From contig NC_065422.1 in the NCBI RefSeq assembly GCF_024362695.1, forward strand, positions 1,364,001 through 1,428,000: a stretch of 64,000 nucleotides of DNA. Direction: 5' to 3'. This document shows, one piece after another, positions 30,644 to 40,067 of the stretch. How positions within the stretch are numbered: the stretch's first letter is position 1; the number at the start of each line of letters is the position of its first letter. This stretch comes from Pectinophora gossypiella (Eukaryota; Arthropoda; Insecta; Lepidoptera; Gelechiidae). The notes under the pieces are model-generated. The model did not search any database. It saw nothing but the letters and a program-made list of their open reading frames with translations, and had not been told where the DNA came from. A program made the position numbers and the translations under genes.

Positions 30644-31016
30644 TATATAAAAACGCTACTAAATCTTTATAAATTACCCCAAGTAGGTATTAAACAACTA
30701 ACGATGTAAACATCCAATTTTAAACCCATAAATCTATAGAGGGGTGATATTACTTATTATAATATCCTATTATGGGATATGACACACTGTCCATTAAAAT
30801 AAGCAACATATTTAGAAAGAAAGACAGAAACATTTTACTCTATAGGGACACCACAGCAATAAATATAAAACAAAACACGGAATAACACATAACTCACAAT
30901 CAAAACAACTTACACAAGAAAGTACAAATAAATCTTCTTCATCATCATCTCTTTAGCTTTACCCCGTTTTTGCTGGGTCTGCTTACTGCTTAGAATTTGG
31001 TTAGAGTTAGACAAAA
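30644..31016 (-). repeat. Inverted duplicate segment, copy 2
   Basis: Reverse complement of 18604-18986 with scattered substitutions and a few small indels. Followed at 31018-31066 by a LINE-N scrap (AAATTAAGTAAATTAAATAC). Confidence 0.75.
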
Positions 31017-31088
31017 TTCTAAATTAAGTAAATTAAATACATCTTTTTAAGGTTATGTTATACTTAGTAACATCCTGTAACGGCCTCC

Positions 31089-31408
31089 GTGGTCCAGTGG
31101 TTGAGCGTTGGGCTCACGATCCGGAGGTCCCGGGTTCGAATCCCGGTGGGGACATATCACAAAAATCACTTTGTGATCCCTAGTTTGGTTAGGACATTAC
31201 AGACTGATCACCTGTTTGTCCAAAAAGTAAGATGATCCGTGCTTCGGAAGGCACGTTAAGCTGTTGGTCCCGGCTACTACTTACTGATGTACGTAAGTAG
31301 TCGTTACATGAGCCATGTCAGGGGCCTTTGGCGGCTCAATAGTAACCCTAACACCAGGGTTAATGGGGTTGGCATTCCACCTCACAACCCACACGATAGA
31401 AGAAGAAG
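31089..31408 (+). mobile_element. SINE-A, full length, near-perfect 10-bp TSD
   Basis: AACATCCTGT (31079-31088) and AACACCCTGT (31409-31418) flank it with one mismatch. Intact A-box-like and B-box regions (GGTTCGAATCCCGGTGGG), central block, tail CACACGATAGAAGAAGAAG. Confidence 0.9.
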
Positions 31409-31418
31409 AACACCCTGT

Positions 31419-31844
31419 TTAGAGAATGATGATTGATTATTCAACAACACCTAACTGACACCAGGGTTGTGAAACTGGTAAGGTCGATCATCGATCTCAC
31501 TCACACGTGCAGAAGAAGCAATGCAGTACTTATATTGGAGTTCCTTTACAGAATCAGTCTCCAGTAGGGGAGTTTTACAACATTGCCTTTATTTCACTGG
31601 CAGGCGTTGTTTGAACACCAACCGATTTATAGCGGAGGTGCCACTCGTTATCGGCTTTGGATATTTATGTCTTTATGGCTCAATTCAGATCAAAATCGGG
31701 TCATATTTAAGCTGAAGATATGCAAGAATTATTGATTCGCACTGACTGCTCCCAAAGGGATAATAAATGGATTTTGTTTGAAATCACGACGTGGCGGAAA
31801 AACCATTTTCTTTTTTCATCATCTCTGGCATTATCCTGTTCTTT
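31419..31844. other. No feature recognised
   Basis: Two 60-64 codon frames (31521, 31720) show no known domain. Confidence 0.4.
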
Positions 31845-32260
31845 TTTGAAAGGTCAGACAGGCAGTTGCTTCTGTAAAAACTCTCTCTCTCTCTCTATTT
31901 AAGAGCTGCGCTCTTGTCGGTGGAGTAACCGCCATTCCTCTCTTCTTCCCGCCAAAACCTTCACCTCCCGATACGACACGACCTGCACCTTCTCTTTTAT
32001 TTGTTTCATAAATGTTATCCTAGGTCTACCCCTTCCTCTCTTCCCTTAAATTTTTCCTTCTATAATGTTTGTTATAAATGAATCGTGTCGTATCAGGTGG
32101 CCAATCATATTTCCTCTCCGGTTCTCTATAGTCTTCAATATGGTTCTCTTTTCTTCAACTCTTAAAAACTAGATCTGTCAAATCTTCAGGTTAGGTAAGC
32201 GGACCCTGTGAAAACGGGATATATAGCCTATATAGTATGCTAGGGATATGATGACATAGT
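31845..32260 (+). mobile_element. SINE-D split by a LINE insertion
   Basis: First part AAGGTCAGACAGGCAGTTGC TTCTG (31850-31874), second part GATCTGTCAAATCTTCAGGT, TAGGTAAGCGGACCCTGTG (32172 on). A TAAAAACT duplication (31875-31882, 32163-32170) brackets the inserted LINE. Confidence 0.8.
31883..32162 (-). pseudogene. LINE reverse transcriptase C-terminus, inserted in SINE-D
   Basis: The reverse frame covers nearly the whole insert: VEEKRTILKTIENRRGNMIG, HLIRHDSFITNIIEGKI, an in-frame TAA, then GKRGRGRPRITFMKQIKEKV, SYREVKVLAGRREEWRLLHR, ending RQERSS and a stop. 'IENRRG.mIGH..RHdsF...IieGk..G.RgRGRPR' followed by 'REEWR.LhRQER' is a C-terminal LINE layout I recognise, though not to clade level. 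A (GA)n tail sits on the reverse strand. One nonsense codon inactivates it. Confidence 0.75.
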
Positions 32261-32349
32261 TAATTAGTTGTTCACACTGACTTTTCCCAAAGGGACACTA
32301 AATAAATGTTTGATATCACGTTGTTCTAACGGAAAGCTCGATGAGATGT

Positions 32350-32546
32350 AGTTTTTTTTTAAAGAACGTCTAGGGCTCTGTGCCGAGGTTTTTCTTGCAG
32401 CTTCTTTTCCCCGGCTATACAGGTTGTGAGAAGCTGCAGTAGTTTTAGGCGGATGAAACGTTCGTTATGGTAAAAATTGACGATTCAAAGTGTAACTATG
32501 TTACCTTCTGAATAAAGATATTTTTGAATTTTGATTTTTTTGACAG
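32350..32546 (+). mobile_element. LINE-Z 3' end, forward
   Basis: GAACGTCTAGGGCTCTGTGC to GAATAAAGATATTTTTGAAT; 3' UTR only. Confidence 0.75.
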
Positions 32547-32559
32547 AGCGACGCAACCG

Positions 32560-32750
32560 ACAGAGGGATTGCGTCCTCTAACATGATGGACTAATGTTAT
32601 GGGCGATAGGCTGATCCCTTATCACCATAAGGTTCATCATATCCATCTTAGGACTTCGTATCAACAGTGGCTGCAAGTTGTCTTTGATTACTTGTGGCTC
32701 TGCCCACCCCATTTGGGATTACGGGCGTGAGTTTATGTATGTATGTATGA
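32560..32750 (+). mobile_element. LINE-Q-type 3' end with (TATG)n tail
   Basis: CCGACAGAGGGATTGCGTCC, TCAACAGTGGCTGCAAGTTG, GGGCGTGAGTTTATG then TATG repeats. Also at 40915-41112 and 44922-45019. Confidence 0.7.
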
Positions 32751-33157
32751 TTTTTATGAAATTTTGTAGGTACTTAGTTCATCTTGCGTCGCATGTACCT
32801 CTGACTACCCCATTTGGGATACAGTCGTGAGCTTATCTTATGTGTGCTATCTGTCAAATGGATGTACATAATAACTGTATCCTTTAGCATCTGTATGCTA
32901 GAGGACTCAGAGTCGCAGTTCGATTCCCCGTTAGTGCAACTATTAAACCTTATTTGAAGAACAATAGGAAACCCGTTATGCAGATAATTTGCAACTGCAT
33001 TATGCTGTTATTTTAATCTAGAACACCTAGATACTTTCTATTTTACATTAATGTTTGTTTTTTTTTTGTTTTCACTTCACTTTTTTTTCTTATTTTCACA
33101 TTATTTTATTTTTAAGTTAAGTATTTATATAATTGTAACCCTCGGAAGCAGCGTGGT
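32751..33157. other. No gene recognised
   Basis: A second short (GTGAGCTTAT-type) LINE-Q-tail scrap lies at 32800-32840. The rest looks unique. The 88-codon frame starting at 33051 begins in T-rich low complexity. Confidence 0.4.
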
Positions 33158-33832
33158 CACTCCCAACACAAGCATATCAAATTGCTTACTGGGAAGTCCA
33201 CAATTTCGATATTGTAAAATACTGGAGAAAAATAAAAATTATATTATATGTTATTATTATTATTTGGGTTGTTCTTCTTTTTTATCGACAATGATCTGTC
33301 CTTCGTTCTGCTTCTGATAAGTTATGTTTTAGAATTTTATTTCATGTTTTGATTGTCCAAAAATATAGTTATATTATTATACTCAAAATACAAGCAAAAT
33401 ACTAATCGATTCCTCAATTAGTTATTAACGTAGCTTGATCGTTTTTCACAAAATTATGTGACAGAGTGGTAAATTGAAATGCTGTCTCCGATGAAAAGGG
33501 CCACTCTGTCACAATATTTTTTGGAATGCGCCTGCAAAGAAAAGTATGTTACCAAGATAAAGAGAACCACTAAATAGTCCTCTACAGACACATCTTTATA
33601 TGATGTTTTAAAATATTTATTGCCGTTATAATTTTAAAGATGTTAAATCCGATAAATCGAGAAAATGTCTTTTTATTGTCGATAAAAAAGAAGAACGACC
33701 CATTTACATCTTTATAAATAATAATAAAAAATAAAAATAAAAAGTCATTTATTTCTGAAAGTACATACTTAACAGTTGTTCGTGGGTAGGACTTCCCAGT
33801 AAGTAATGAGGATACTTGAGTTGGGAAAATTA
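33158..33832. mobile_element. Possible foldback element, about 675 bp
   Basis: Inverted pairs: CACTCCCAACACAAGCATAT, TTGCTTACTGGGAAGTCCAC (33158-33203) against 33785-33832, and GTTCTTCTTTTTTATCGACA (33268 on) against 33668-33700. Near the centre, GTGACAGAGTGG / CCACTCTGTCAC forms a second small hairpin (33459-33515). No coding content. Confidence 0.55.
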
Positions 33833-33928
33833 TAGCTCTATATAACGATTTTATTTCATATATTTATAACCGTAACTATTTGCACTTTTATACATAAATG
33901 TAGCTTTAAAATATATTGTTAGATAGAA

Positions 33929-34130
33929 AATAATCAGAATCAGAATCATTTATTCAACGTAATTATCATGGATAAACTTGTTGAAGGTCAATGTAACATA
34001 TTTGAACTTACGTCATTTCGCAAGGTGTTATGGCTGAGGAGAAGAAATGACAAGAAACTGCAACAGCAACATATCTTTTAAATCAATGAGGGTGCATTAC
34101 AAGTTATTTAATAACTAGAGGAACACATCG
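33929..34130 (-). mobile_element. LINE-N 3' UTR, reverse
   Basis: AATCAGAATCAGAATCATTT to AATAACTAGAGGAACACAT; about 200 bp, no coding part. Confidence 0.8.
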
Positions 34131-34150
34131 ATCGCCTTAATCTCGACTGA

Positions 34151-34289
34151 TTCATTGAGCAATATAATGTACCACTTTAGGTCTCTGTCGCACTAACATA
34201 TTTGCCATTTAGTGAGACTTACAGTTCAATTTGTCAAAAAAGTTAATGTGACATGATACCAAAGTGTATACACATAATGCTCGTGACCG
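34151..34289 (+). mobile_element. MITE-M copy
   Basis: Left end decayed (CATTGAGCAATATAATGTAC); right end GCTCGTGACCG then TA (34290-34291). Confidence 0.7.
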
Positions 34290-34365
34290 TACATCACTGT
34301 GCTAATACACGTCACAACACTGGCTTCTGTACTTTGACAGATATCGATTGGCTATCGATAGTATT

Positions 34366-34565
34366 TTGTTTTAAGTTTACGCGGTTATTATCATAATTAA
34401 AACACATAATAACGGGTTCTTACCGCGTTTAAATGTGTAAGTAAGTAACGGGGTAAGCATCTCATCAGTCATCCCGTGATCATGGCACTTGCAACAGTGT
34501 CGAAATATCGGGAGTCTCATATCCCCATTTAAACGCGGTAAGAACCCGTTATTATGTGTTTTAAT
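34366..34565. mobile_element. IR-retroelement in a TATCGATA-rich locus
   Basis: The left arm GTTTACGCGGTTATTATCAT ... TTCTTACCGCGTTTAAAT and its complement at the right. Between them are GGCACTTGCAACAGTGTCGA and TATCGGGAGTCTCATATCCC. TATCGATAGTATT occurs on both sides (34353-34365, 34566-34578), a 13-bp TSD. Confidence 0.75.
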
Positions 34566-34591
34566 TATCGATAGTATTGTTTCTGACTATC

Positions 34592-35511
34592 GCAAAGACT
34601 ATCGATACACAGCAATAAATGCTATCTAAAACGATAGTGTTGGCCGATAATCGATTGTATATCGATGAATAATCGATTATTTTTAAGCCCAGGAATAATC
34701 TAAATATTGATAGGCATATCCATGGTATAAGAAGACCAGGTATGCTCAAAAGTGACAGCTAACATTTCAAGGTTAGCCCAGCTGACGTCATCCCACCCTG
34801 CGTTGCCATTATGTAAAAAATAAATTACCCACCACCAATCTTTTTATATTTACTTTGCAAGGAAAATTTGAAGTTTTAGTAAAAGACTTACTTACAGTTT
34901 TCATTATTTTTATATATGTGACAAGTAATAATAATTAAATATATTTTCAATAATATACGTCCTTGGAACACTTACGTCATCAATGGCTAGCAATGGCGGC
35001 TTGTCATAGGATTGAGCGTACCTGGTTTTCTATACCATGGGCATATCGATGTTATATCGAGAGTATACAATTTCAAGGTCAAAAGTAGATACTTCCGCAG
35101 CGCAACGTTATCTTCAGACATAAACTCCTTTAAAAGTTTTTAAAGAGGCAAATCGCTTCACCTGAATCACGCACAAAGTAGGTGCGCGACTCAAAGGGAC
35201 GACCTGTACCCTCAAAAAACTGTTCCGCCCCTTATTGGGACATAGCCAAGAATTACCAAGGCCCAATAATTTCCTTACTCATTAGATTGAGGCACGATGT
35301 ACCATTGTTCCTCGATTTAACTTATAAACTCGCATGGAAACTTTGATACCGCGTTCTAAAATACAACTAGCGCCATCTCTTGGTGCGTTTATGAAGCATT
35401 TATTCATAAATTATTCATCTAGTCAAGTCAAGATCACATCTGAAACAATGTTGGCCTTGACGTAATACCACAGTTCGTGAATAGGAATTTCATCACGCCA
35501 TTCTACCATCG
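34592..35511. other. No gene; ATCGAT-rich stretch
   Basis: Several CGATA/ATCGAT motifs at 34605-34680 and 35040-35060; the remainder to 35511 is unassigned. Confidence 0.4.
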
Positions 35512-35853
35512 GGGTAAGTTACATCTATCTACCGCTATGCCGTTGTTTTCACAGGGTTTGCTTATCTACCTCTAACCCTACCTAAAAAATTGAGGTCCGG
35601 TTTTTTATACTGCCTGCCTAACCTTTCAACCCGAAGGGAAAACCAGATTAATTACAGATTTTTCCACAATCGGGTAAGTGAGTTTCCACCCTATGATGTT
35701 TTTCTTCACCGTAACATTTATTTTATGAAGTTTTGCTTCATGAATTTAAAAACAAAATCGAAAATGGTATAGACCCGGACTAGATTTGAACCTGCAACCT
35801 CACAATGAGAGTCAAGCGCTCTTCCAACGGGGCTACCACGATTCTATAATTAG
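35512..35853 (-). mobile_element. SINE-D, full length, strongly diverged
   Basis: From GGGTAAGTTACATC, GTTTTCACAGGGTTTGCTTA through TTTTTCTTCACCG to the reversed head (GAACCTGCAACCTCACAATG, GAGTCAAGCGCTCTTCCAAC, GGGGCTACCACG). The internal region is A/T-expanded. Confidence 0.65.
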
Positions 35854-35859
35854 CTATCC

Positions 35860-35945
35860 AATAGGGAAGTTTCCAACTTTCCAAATAGTGAAATCAGTTA
35901 CTTTTTACTAAACGTCAAATCACGAAATACTGTCATGTGACGTTA
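35860..35945. mobile_element. Element H fragment
   Basis: GAAATCAGTTACTTTTTACT, AAACGTCAAATCACGAAATA; gives the empty-site sequence for the hAT insertion at 40112. Confidence 0.6.
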
Positions 35946-35974
35946 TCAATATAAGCGGTCAAACATCGTAGGTA

Positions 35975-36128
35975 CGGTCACGAGCATTACTAATTATTAT
36001 GTATACACTTTGGTACTATGTCACATTAACTTTTTTGACAAATTGAACTATTTTGTAGGTCTCACTAAATGTCAAATATGTTAGTGCGACAGAGTCCTAA
36101 AGTGGGTACATTATATTGCTCATTACTG
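35975..36128 (-). mobile_element. MITE-M copy flanked by TA
   Basis: CGGTCACGAGCATTACTAAT ... TTGCTCATTACTG; TA at 35973-35974 and 36129-36130. Small internal insertion (TTTTGTAGG). Confidence 0.75.
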
Positions 36129-36130
36129 TA

Positions 36131-36517
36131 CCTACTCATTTCATAAATAAAATTCGAAAAGTAAAATGAGATTAATTTTTGATCACCGCAGACTGGTTTT
36201 TATTTCTAGATTAGCATTTTATATTTTTTGTTTGACCTAATCAAATAGTTCTAATGTGTGTGTTTCTGTGAATAAAATGTATGTTTACTCCAGTCTAGCC
36301 ACAAGTTTGTGGGAGATTTTATCTTTTAATGTTGGTTGCGAGCCATTCATACTGGTGCATTCAGTCTAACCTTTGTCGGGATTTGAATACCCGTTTTACC
36401 TGAAAGCGTGGTATATAAATAAGCTTTTGATAAATTAGTAGGTAAGAAAAGCACTTATCGAATAACTAGAAGTGATAACTGAAGAAATAACTGAAGAAAC
36501 AAAAAATATTTGTAATT
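36131..36517. other. No feature recognised
   Basis: About 390 bases, AT-rich and apparently unique. Confidence 0.4.
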
Positions 36518-36527
36518 TTTGGACACC

Positions 36528-36795
36528 TTTTTTGACATGACTTATTATAGATTGGCCGCAATTGCATTAACTACTTGGCCGGACAAATGGGGAGCGCTGA
36601 GGGCTCTCACCCGGTACAAAATTTAACACAACAGGCCTGAGGGTGCCCAGTTGGGCGCGACCCTCGGCTCAGACCGTCATCTGAGAGGAAAATATTTGAA
36701 AGAATTAAACGACTCTAGTGTGTCGATAGCGATAAGCACTGAATGAGGGAAATCGTCGACTACACCAGCGGGGTCGGTATCGGGGTTCTGAAGTA
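36528..36795 (-). mobile_element. Retroposon G with perfect 10-bp TSD
   Basis: TTTGGACACC occurs at 36518-36527 and 36796-36805. The copy starts TTTTTTGACATGACTTATTA, a poly(T), i.e. a poly(A) tail on the reverse strand, and holds AACTACTTGGCCGGACAAAT, GCTCTCACCCGGTACAAAAT and GTCGATAGCGATAAGC. A tail plus TSD means LINE-type retrotransposition. No ORF or tRNA-like head found. Confidence 0.85.
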
Positions 36796-36962
36796 TTTGG
36801 ACACCACAAAAAACCAAATCGTCGCTGATTGTACTATCTGACGTATATGCAGTATTTTGAGAAACTTATTTGTGTTTGCATCTTATTCAGTTGTCAACTG
36901 TAATACCAGCCTCATCAACCCTGGTGTCAGGGTTATGAGCCGCCAAAGGCCCCTGACATGAG

Positions 36963-37712
36963 TCAGAATCAGAATCAGAATCATTTATTCAACGTAATTA
37001 TCATGGATAAACTTGTTGAAGGTCAATGTAACATATTTGAATTTTCGTCATTTCGCAAGGTGTTATGGCTGAGGAGAAGAAATGACAAGAAACTGCAACA
37101 GCAACACATCTTTTAAAAACCAATGAGGATATACATTACAAGTTATTTAATAACTAGAGGAACACATTCAATACCAGACATTTTTATCATTTAGGTAGTC
37201 ATTAATCTTATAGTAAGCTTTTTTACATAAAGTAAGCTTCACGTGAGCTTTAAATTTGTTCTCTGACAAATTTAAAATATTATCTGGTATTTTATTGATA
37301 CCCAAAAAAGATGAATTTAATTTACTTAATCTAGAATTTTGAATAGCAATTTTATGTTTATTTCTTGTATTGTAAGTATGCCTTTCACAGTTTCTCGGAA
37401 GGAGAGATACATTTTTACGTACATACTTAATGTTTTCATATATATATTGACTTGCGACCGTCAGTATATTTATTTCTTTAAACAGCTCCTTAAAGAGTCC
37501 CGACAACGCAAATTATAAATAGCGCGGACTGCCCTTTTTTGAATGATGAAAATAGTTTCTACATCAGCGGCTCGACCCCACAATAAAATACCGTAAGACA
37601 TTATGCTGTGGAAGTAGCTGAAGTAGACAAGTCTAGCAGTGGGTACATCTGTGAGTTGTCGGATTCTTCTGACGGCATATGCTGCTGAACTTAGCTTGCC
37701 CGCTAGTGATAC
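36963..37712 (-). mobile_element. LINE-N, longest copy, nested in SINE-A
   Basis: The 3' tail GAATCAGAATCAGAATCATT is at the left. GAGTCA-type duplications sit at both edges (ATGAGTCA at 36957-36964, ACGAGTCAT near 37715). It carries the last ~170 codons of the ORF2 and the 3' UTR. Confidence 0.8.
37168..37710 (-). pseudogene. LINE-N reverse transcriptase C-terminal region
   Basis: Reverse strand, frame 1: LAGKLSSAAYAVRRIRQLTD, then VYFSYFHSIMSYGILLWG and IFIIQKRAVRAIYNLRCRDS, the distal thumb part of a CR1/jockey-like RT ('Y.s...YGi..WG...i...QKraiR'). One base is missing near 37493, shifting to the frame that reads FKELFKEINILTVASQYIYE, HTYNTRNKHK, QNSRLSKLNSSFLG and NKIPDNILNLSENKFKAHVK, ending at 37168. 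One frameshift, no other stops seen. Confidence 0.8.
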
Positions 37713-37950
37713 AACGAGTCATATAACGATTACTCACTTACATCAGTACTTAAATAGTAACCGAGACCAACGGCTTAACGTGCCTTCCGAATCACGGATC
37801 ATCACGGACAATCAGGTGATCAGCCTGTAATATCCTAACCGAACTAGGGAGCACAAAGTTATTTTTGTGATATGTCCGCACCGGGATTCGAACCTGGGAC
37901 CCCTGGATCGTGAGCACAAACTTCAACCACAGGACTTCAGAGGCCATTAT

Positions 37951-38226
37951 GAATATGGATAAAGCAGATGAAAGAGAGAACAGTATCTGCAAATAAGTAT
38001 AACAATTTCGTTTAATATTAAAACATTATTCTTTATTGCTTCCTCATCCGTGTTTTATCTTTTTTAAAAATCAAAGAAAATTACTTTAATCTACAATATT
38101 TTAAGGAACATCGCAATTTACGTGACAGGAAAATAAAAATAATACACTTAAGGTCTAATAATTATTCATTAGTAAGAGGATTCTCTCTCTGTTATTCAGC
38201 ACTTATCACAACACACCCACACGACA
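37951..38226. other. No feature recognised
   Basis: AT-rich apparently unique sequence. Confidence 0.4.
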
Positions 38227-38237
38227 CACGATTAATT

Positions 38238-38523
38238 CATCATCATCAGCCCATTAACGTCCCCACTGCTGGGGCACGGGCCTTCCCTATGGATGGATAG
38301 GGAGATCGGGCCTTAAACCATCACGCGGGCCCAGTGCGGATTGATGATTATTAACGATTGCTAATGCAGCCGGGACCAACGGCTTAACGTGCCTTCCGAA
38401 GCACGGAGGAGCTCGAGATGAAAACTTTTTTTGATCACCCATCCTATGACCGGCCTTTGCGAAAGTTGCTTAACTTCAACAATCGCAGACCGCGCGCGTT
38501 AACCGCTGCGCCACCGAGCTCCT
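38238..38523 (-). mobile_element. SINE-B, full length, perfect 11-bp TSD
   Basis: CACGATTAATT at 38227-38237 and 38524-38534. Reference SINE-B. Read on the reverse strand: GAGGAGCTCGGTGGCGCAGC, GGTTAACGCGCGCGGTCTGC, GATTGTTGAAGTTAAGCAAC, GGCCGGTCATAGGATGGGTG, A-run, GAGCTCCTCCGTGCTTCGGA, central block, GCATTAGCAATCGTTAATAA, tail GGAAGGCCCGTGCCCCAGCA and GCTGATGATGATG. Confidence 0.95.
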
Positions 38524-38539
38524 CACGATTAATTATTTA

Positions 38540-38668
38540 AATTAAAATATTATCCTCTCAGACGTCACCCTGAGCCGAAGTTGGCGCCCTCATGGCTATT
38601 GGCTGCCCAGTCGCCTGGCCAAGTAGATAATGCCATTTGCGGAAAATCTACAATAAGTCACTTTAAAA
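38540..38668 (+). mobile_element. Retroposon G, forward fragment
   Basis: TATTATCCTCTCAGACGTCA, TGGCCAAGTAGATAATGCCA, ATCTACAATAAGTCACTTTA AAAAG; includes the 3' end with a short A-run. Confidence 0.65.
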
Positions 38669-38700
38669 AGAAATGCTTTTCGACACGTTTTAGATGAGTA

Positions 38701-38850
38701 CGTCACGAGCATTAATAATGTATAAGTACACTTTGGTACCATGTCACAAAAACTTTTTTGACAAATTGAACTGTAAGTCTCACTAAATGTCAAATATGTT
38801 AGTGCGACAGAGTCCTACAGTGGTTACATTATATTGCTCATTCATGACTG
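38701..38850 (-). mobile_element. MITE-M copy
   Basis: CGTCACGAGCATTAATAATG ... GCTCATTCATGACTG between TA at 38699-38700 and 38851-38852. Confidence 0.75.
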
Positions 38851-38864
38851 TACCTATAATATAT

Positions 38865-39087
38865 AGGGTATTAGTGACATCGTAACGAAAACTTTGAAGG
38901 ATGATTCAAACCATGATTCTGAGTTGATATCCAGTGGAATTTTCCATCGCAAAAGTATAGAATTGAAAGTAATAAAAAAAAACTAAAAAGAAATCATGAA
39001 TTTTGCGACGGTAAATTTGATACTAACTCAAGAATCATGGTCTGAATAATCCCCCTCAGTATTCGTTACGATGTCAGTAACACCTTG
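38865..39087. mobile_element. MITE-R copy
   Basis: GGGTATTAGTGACATCGTAA ... GATGTCAGTAACACCTTG with TA at 39088-39089; starts only 13 bp after the MITE-M end. Confidence 0.75.
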
Positions 39088-39387
39088 TAGGTACCTACAT
39101 ACATACTAGCACAGGATAAGGAATAGTACTACGAGTAGAATGGCAACTGCGCTCCCCACCACTGGCTGACCTAAGTTTACCTCACCCCCTCGGTCTTACT
39201 TTAGTCTTTAATCGTATGGCGTCAGACGTCACACACAGATGCGCGTGTACGATAACGTCAATATGTAGTGTCTTTGTAAAACGAGGTGTTTTGTACGAAG
39301 TGTCCGGGGTTTGATAATAGGTAATAAAATAACCTAAATTCTTTTCTTTCTAGTCTTTGTAACCTTTTGGCCCGGTACCTTGGTACT

Positions 39388-39460
39388 ATTAATCTCTCTC
39401 TCTCTATTTAAGATCTGCGCTCTTGTCGGTGGAGTAACCGCCATTCCTCTCTTCTAATAC
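39388..39460 (-). mobile_element. 3' tip of the LINE seen at 31883-32162
   Basis: CTCTCTCTCTCTATTTAAGA, TCTGCGCTCTTGTCGGTGGA, GTAACCGCCATTCCTCTCTT; 5'-truncated to about 70 bp. Confidence 0.65.
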
Positions 39461-39461
39461 T

Positions 39462-39630
39462 ATTAATAGCAGTTGCTATTTTCTGCTGTCTGTCTGGGAC
39501 AAATATCAATTTTGTCACGTTTTTCTGACGTCCCAGGTTGCTTTTTCATACGAATTCCATAGTAATTTCGTGTTTTGACGTATAGAAAATAGTAACTGAT
39601 TTGACTAGCTGGAAACTACCCTATCGGAGG
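39462..39630. mobile_element. Element H copy
   Basis: TTTTGTCACGTTTTTCTGAC, TTCCATAGTAATTTCGTGTT, AGTAACTGATTTGACTAGCT; uninterrupted reference for the insertions in other H copies. Confidence 0.65.
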
Positions 39631-40067
39631 CATAATTAAACCGACGGTGAAGGTATAGTGTACAGGAGATATAATTATACATTTCGCCGGCTCAGGTGAA
39701 TCAAGTCATTAACTTGCACTAATTCTATGTGGCCGACTCTACCCTTTCGTTGGGCTTTCAAAATGGCGGACGGATAAACTTTACATAAGGTGCTGAGCAG
39801 TGAAGCCCCTTCTGATGGCGAATAGATTACATATTCGCAACTGGTTGCGTATTAAGACAAAACACACACACACACACACAAACATTCTTCATTTACTACT
39901 AGTTGCCAACAAAGGAGTAAAATTCTTCCTTTTCAACTGGTTACGAAACGTGGTTGCGATGGCGGCCCAAGAGAGTTGAAGCGACAGCAGTTGAAAATCA
40001 ACGCCATAATCTAGCTACAGCTAGGCTATGGCATTTGCTGAGTTGAAATTAATTCATAATACGCTGG
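39631..40067. other. No gene; short (CA)n near 39862
   Basis: Apparently unique. The (CA) run is about 10 units. Confidence 0.4.

Larger units (their letters stand above)
36905..37950 (-). mobile_element. SINE-A split by a LINE-N insertion
   Basis: Left part 36905-36962 (CCAGCCTCATCAACCCTGGT, GGCCCCTGACATGAGTC). Right part 37713-37950 (ATAACGATTACTCACTTACA, central block, GGGATTCGAACCTGGGACCC, head ending near 37945). The break falls in CTGACATGACTCATGTAACG of the consensus. Confidence 0.85.

Noticed and set aside
33051..33317. 88-codon hydrophobic forward frame
   Set aside because: The Phe/Leu-rich start is a T-rich tract and the rest lies in the foldback arm.
34440..34520. Hammerhead ribozyme, as found in Penelope-like elements
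   Set aside because: CTGATGAG is on the reverse strand while the nearby CGAAA is on the forward strand, so the core does not assemble in one transcript.
38430..38523. 5S rRNA gene
   Set aside because: Only the internal promoter-like core matches; the rest is SINE-B with a TSD, so it is a SINE head.
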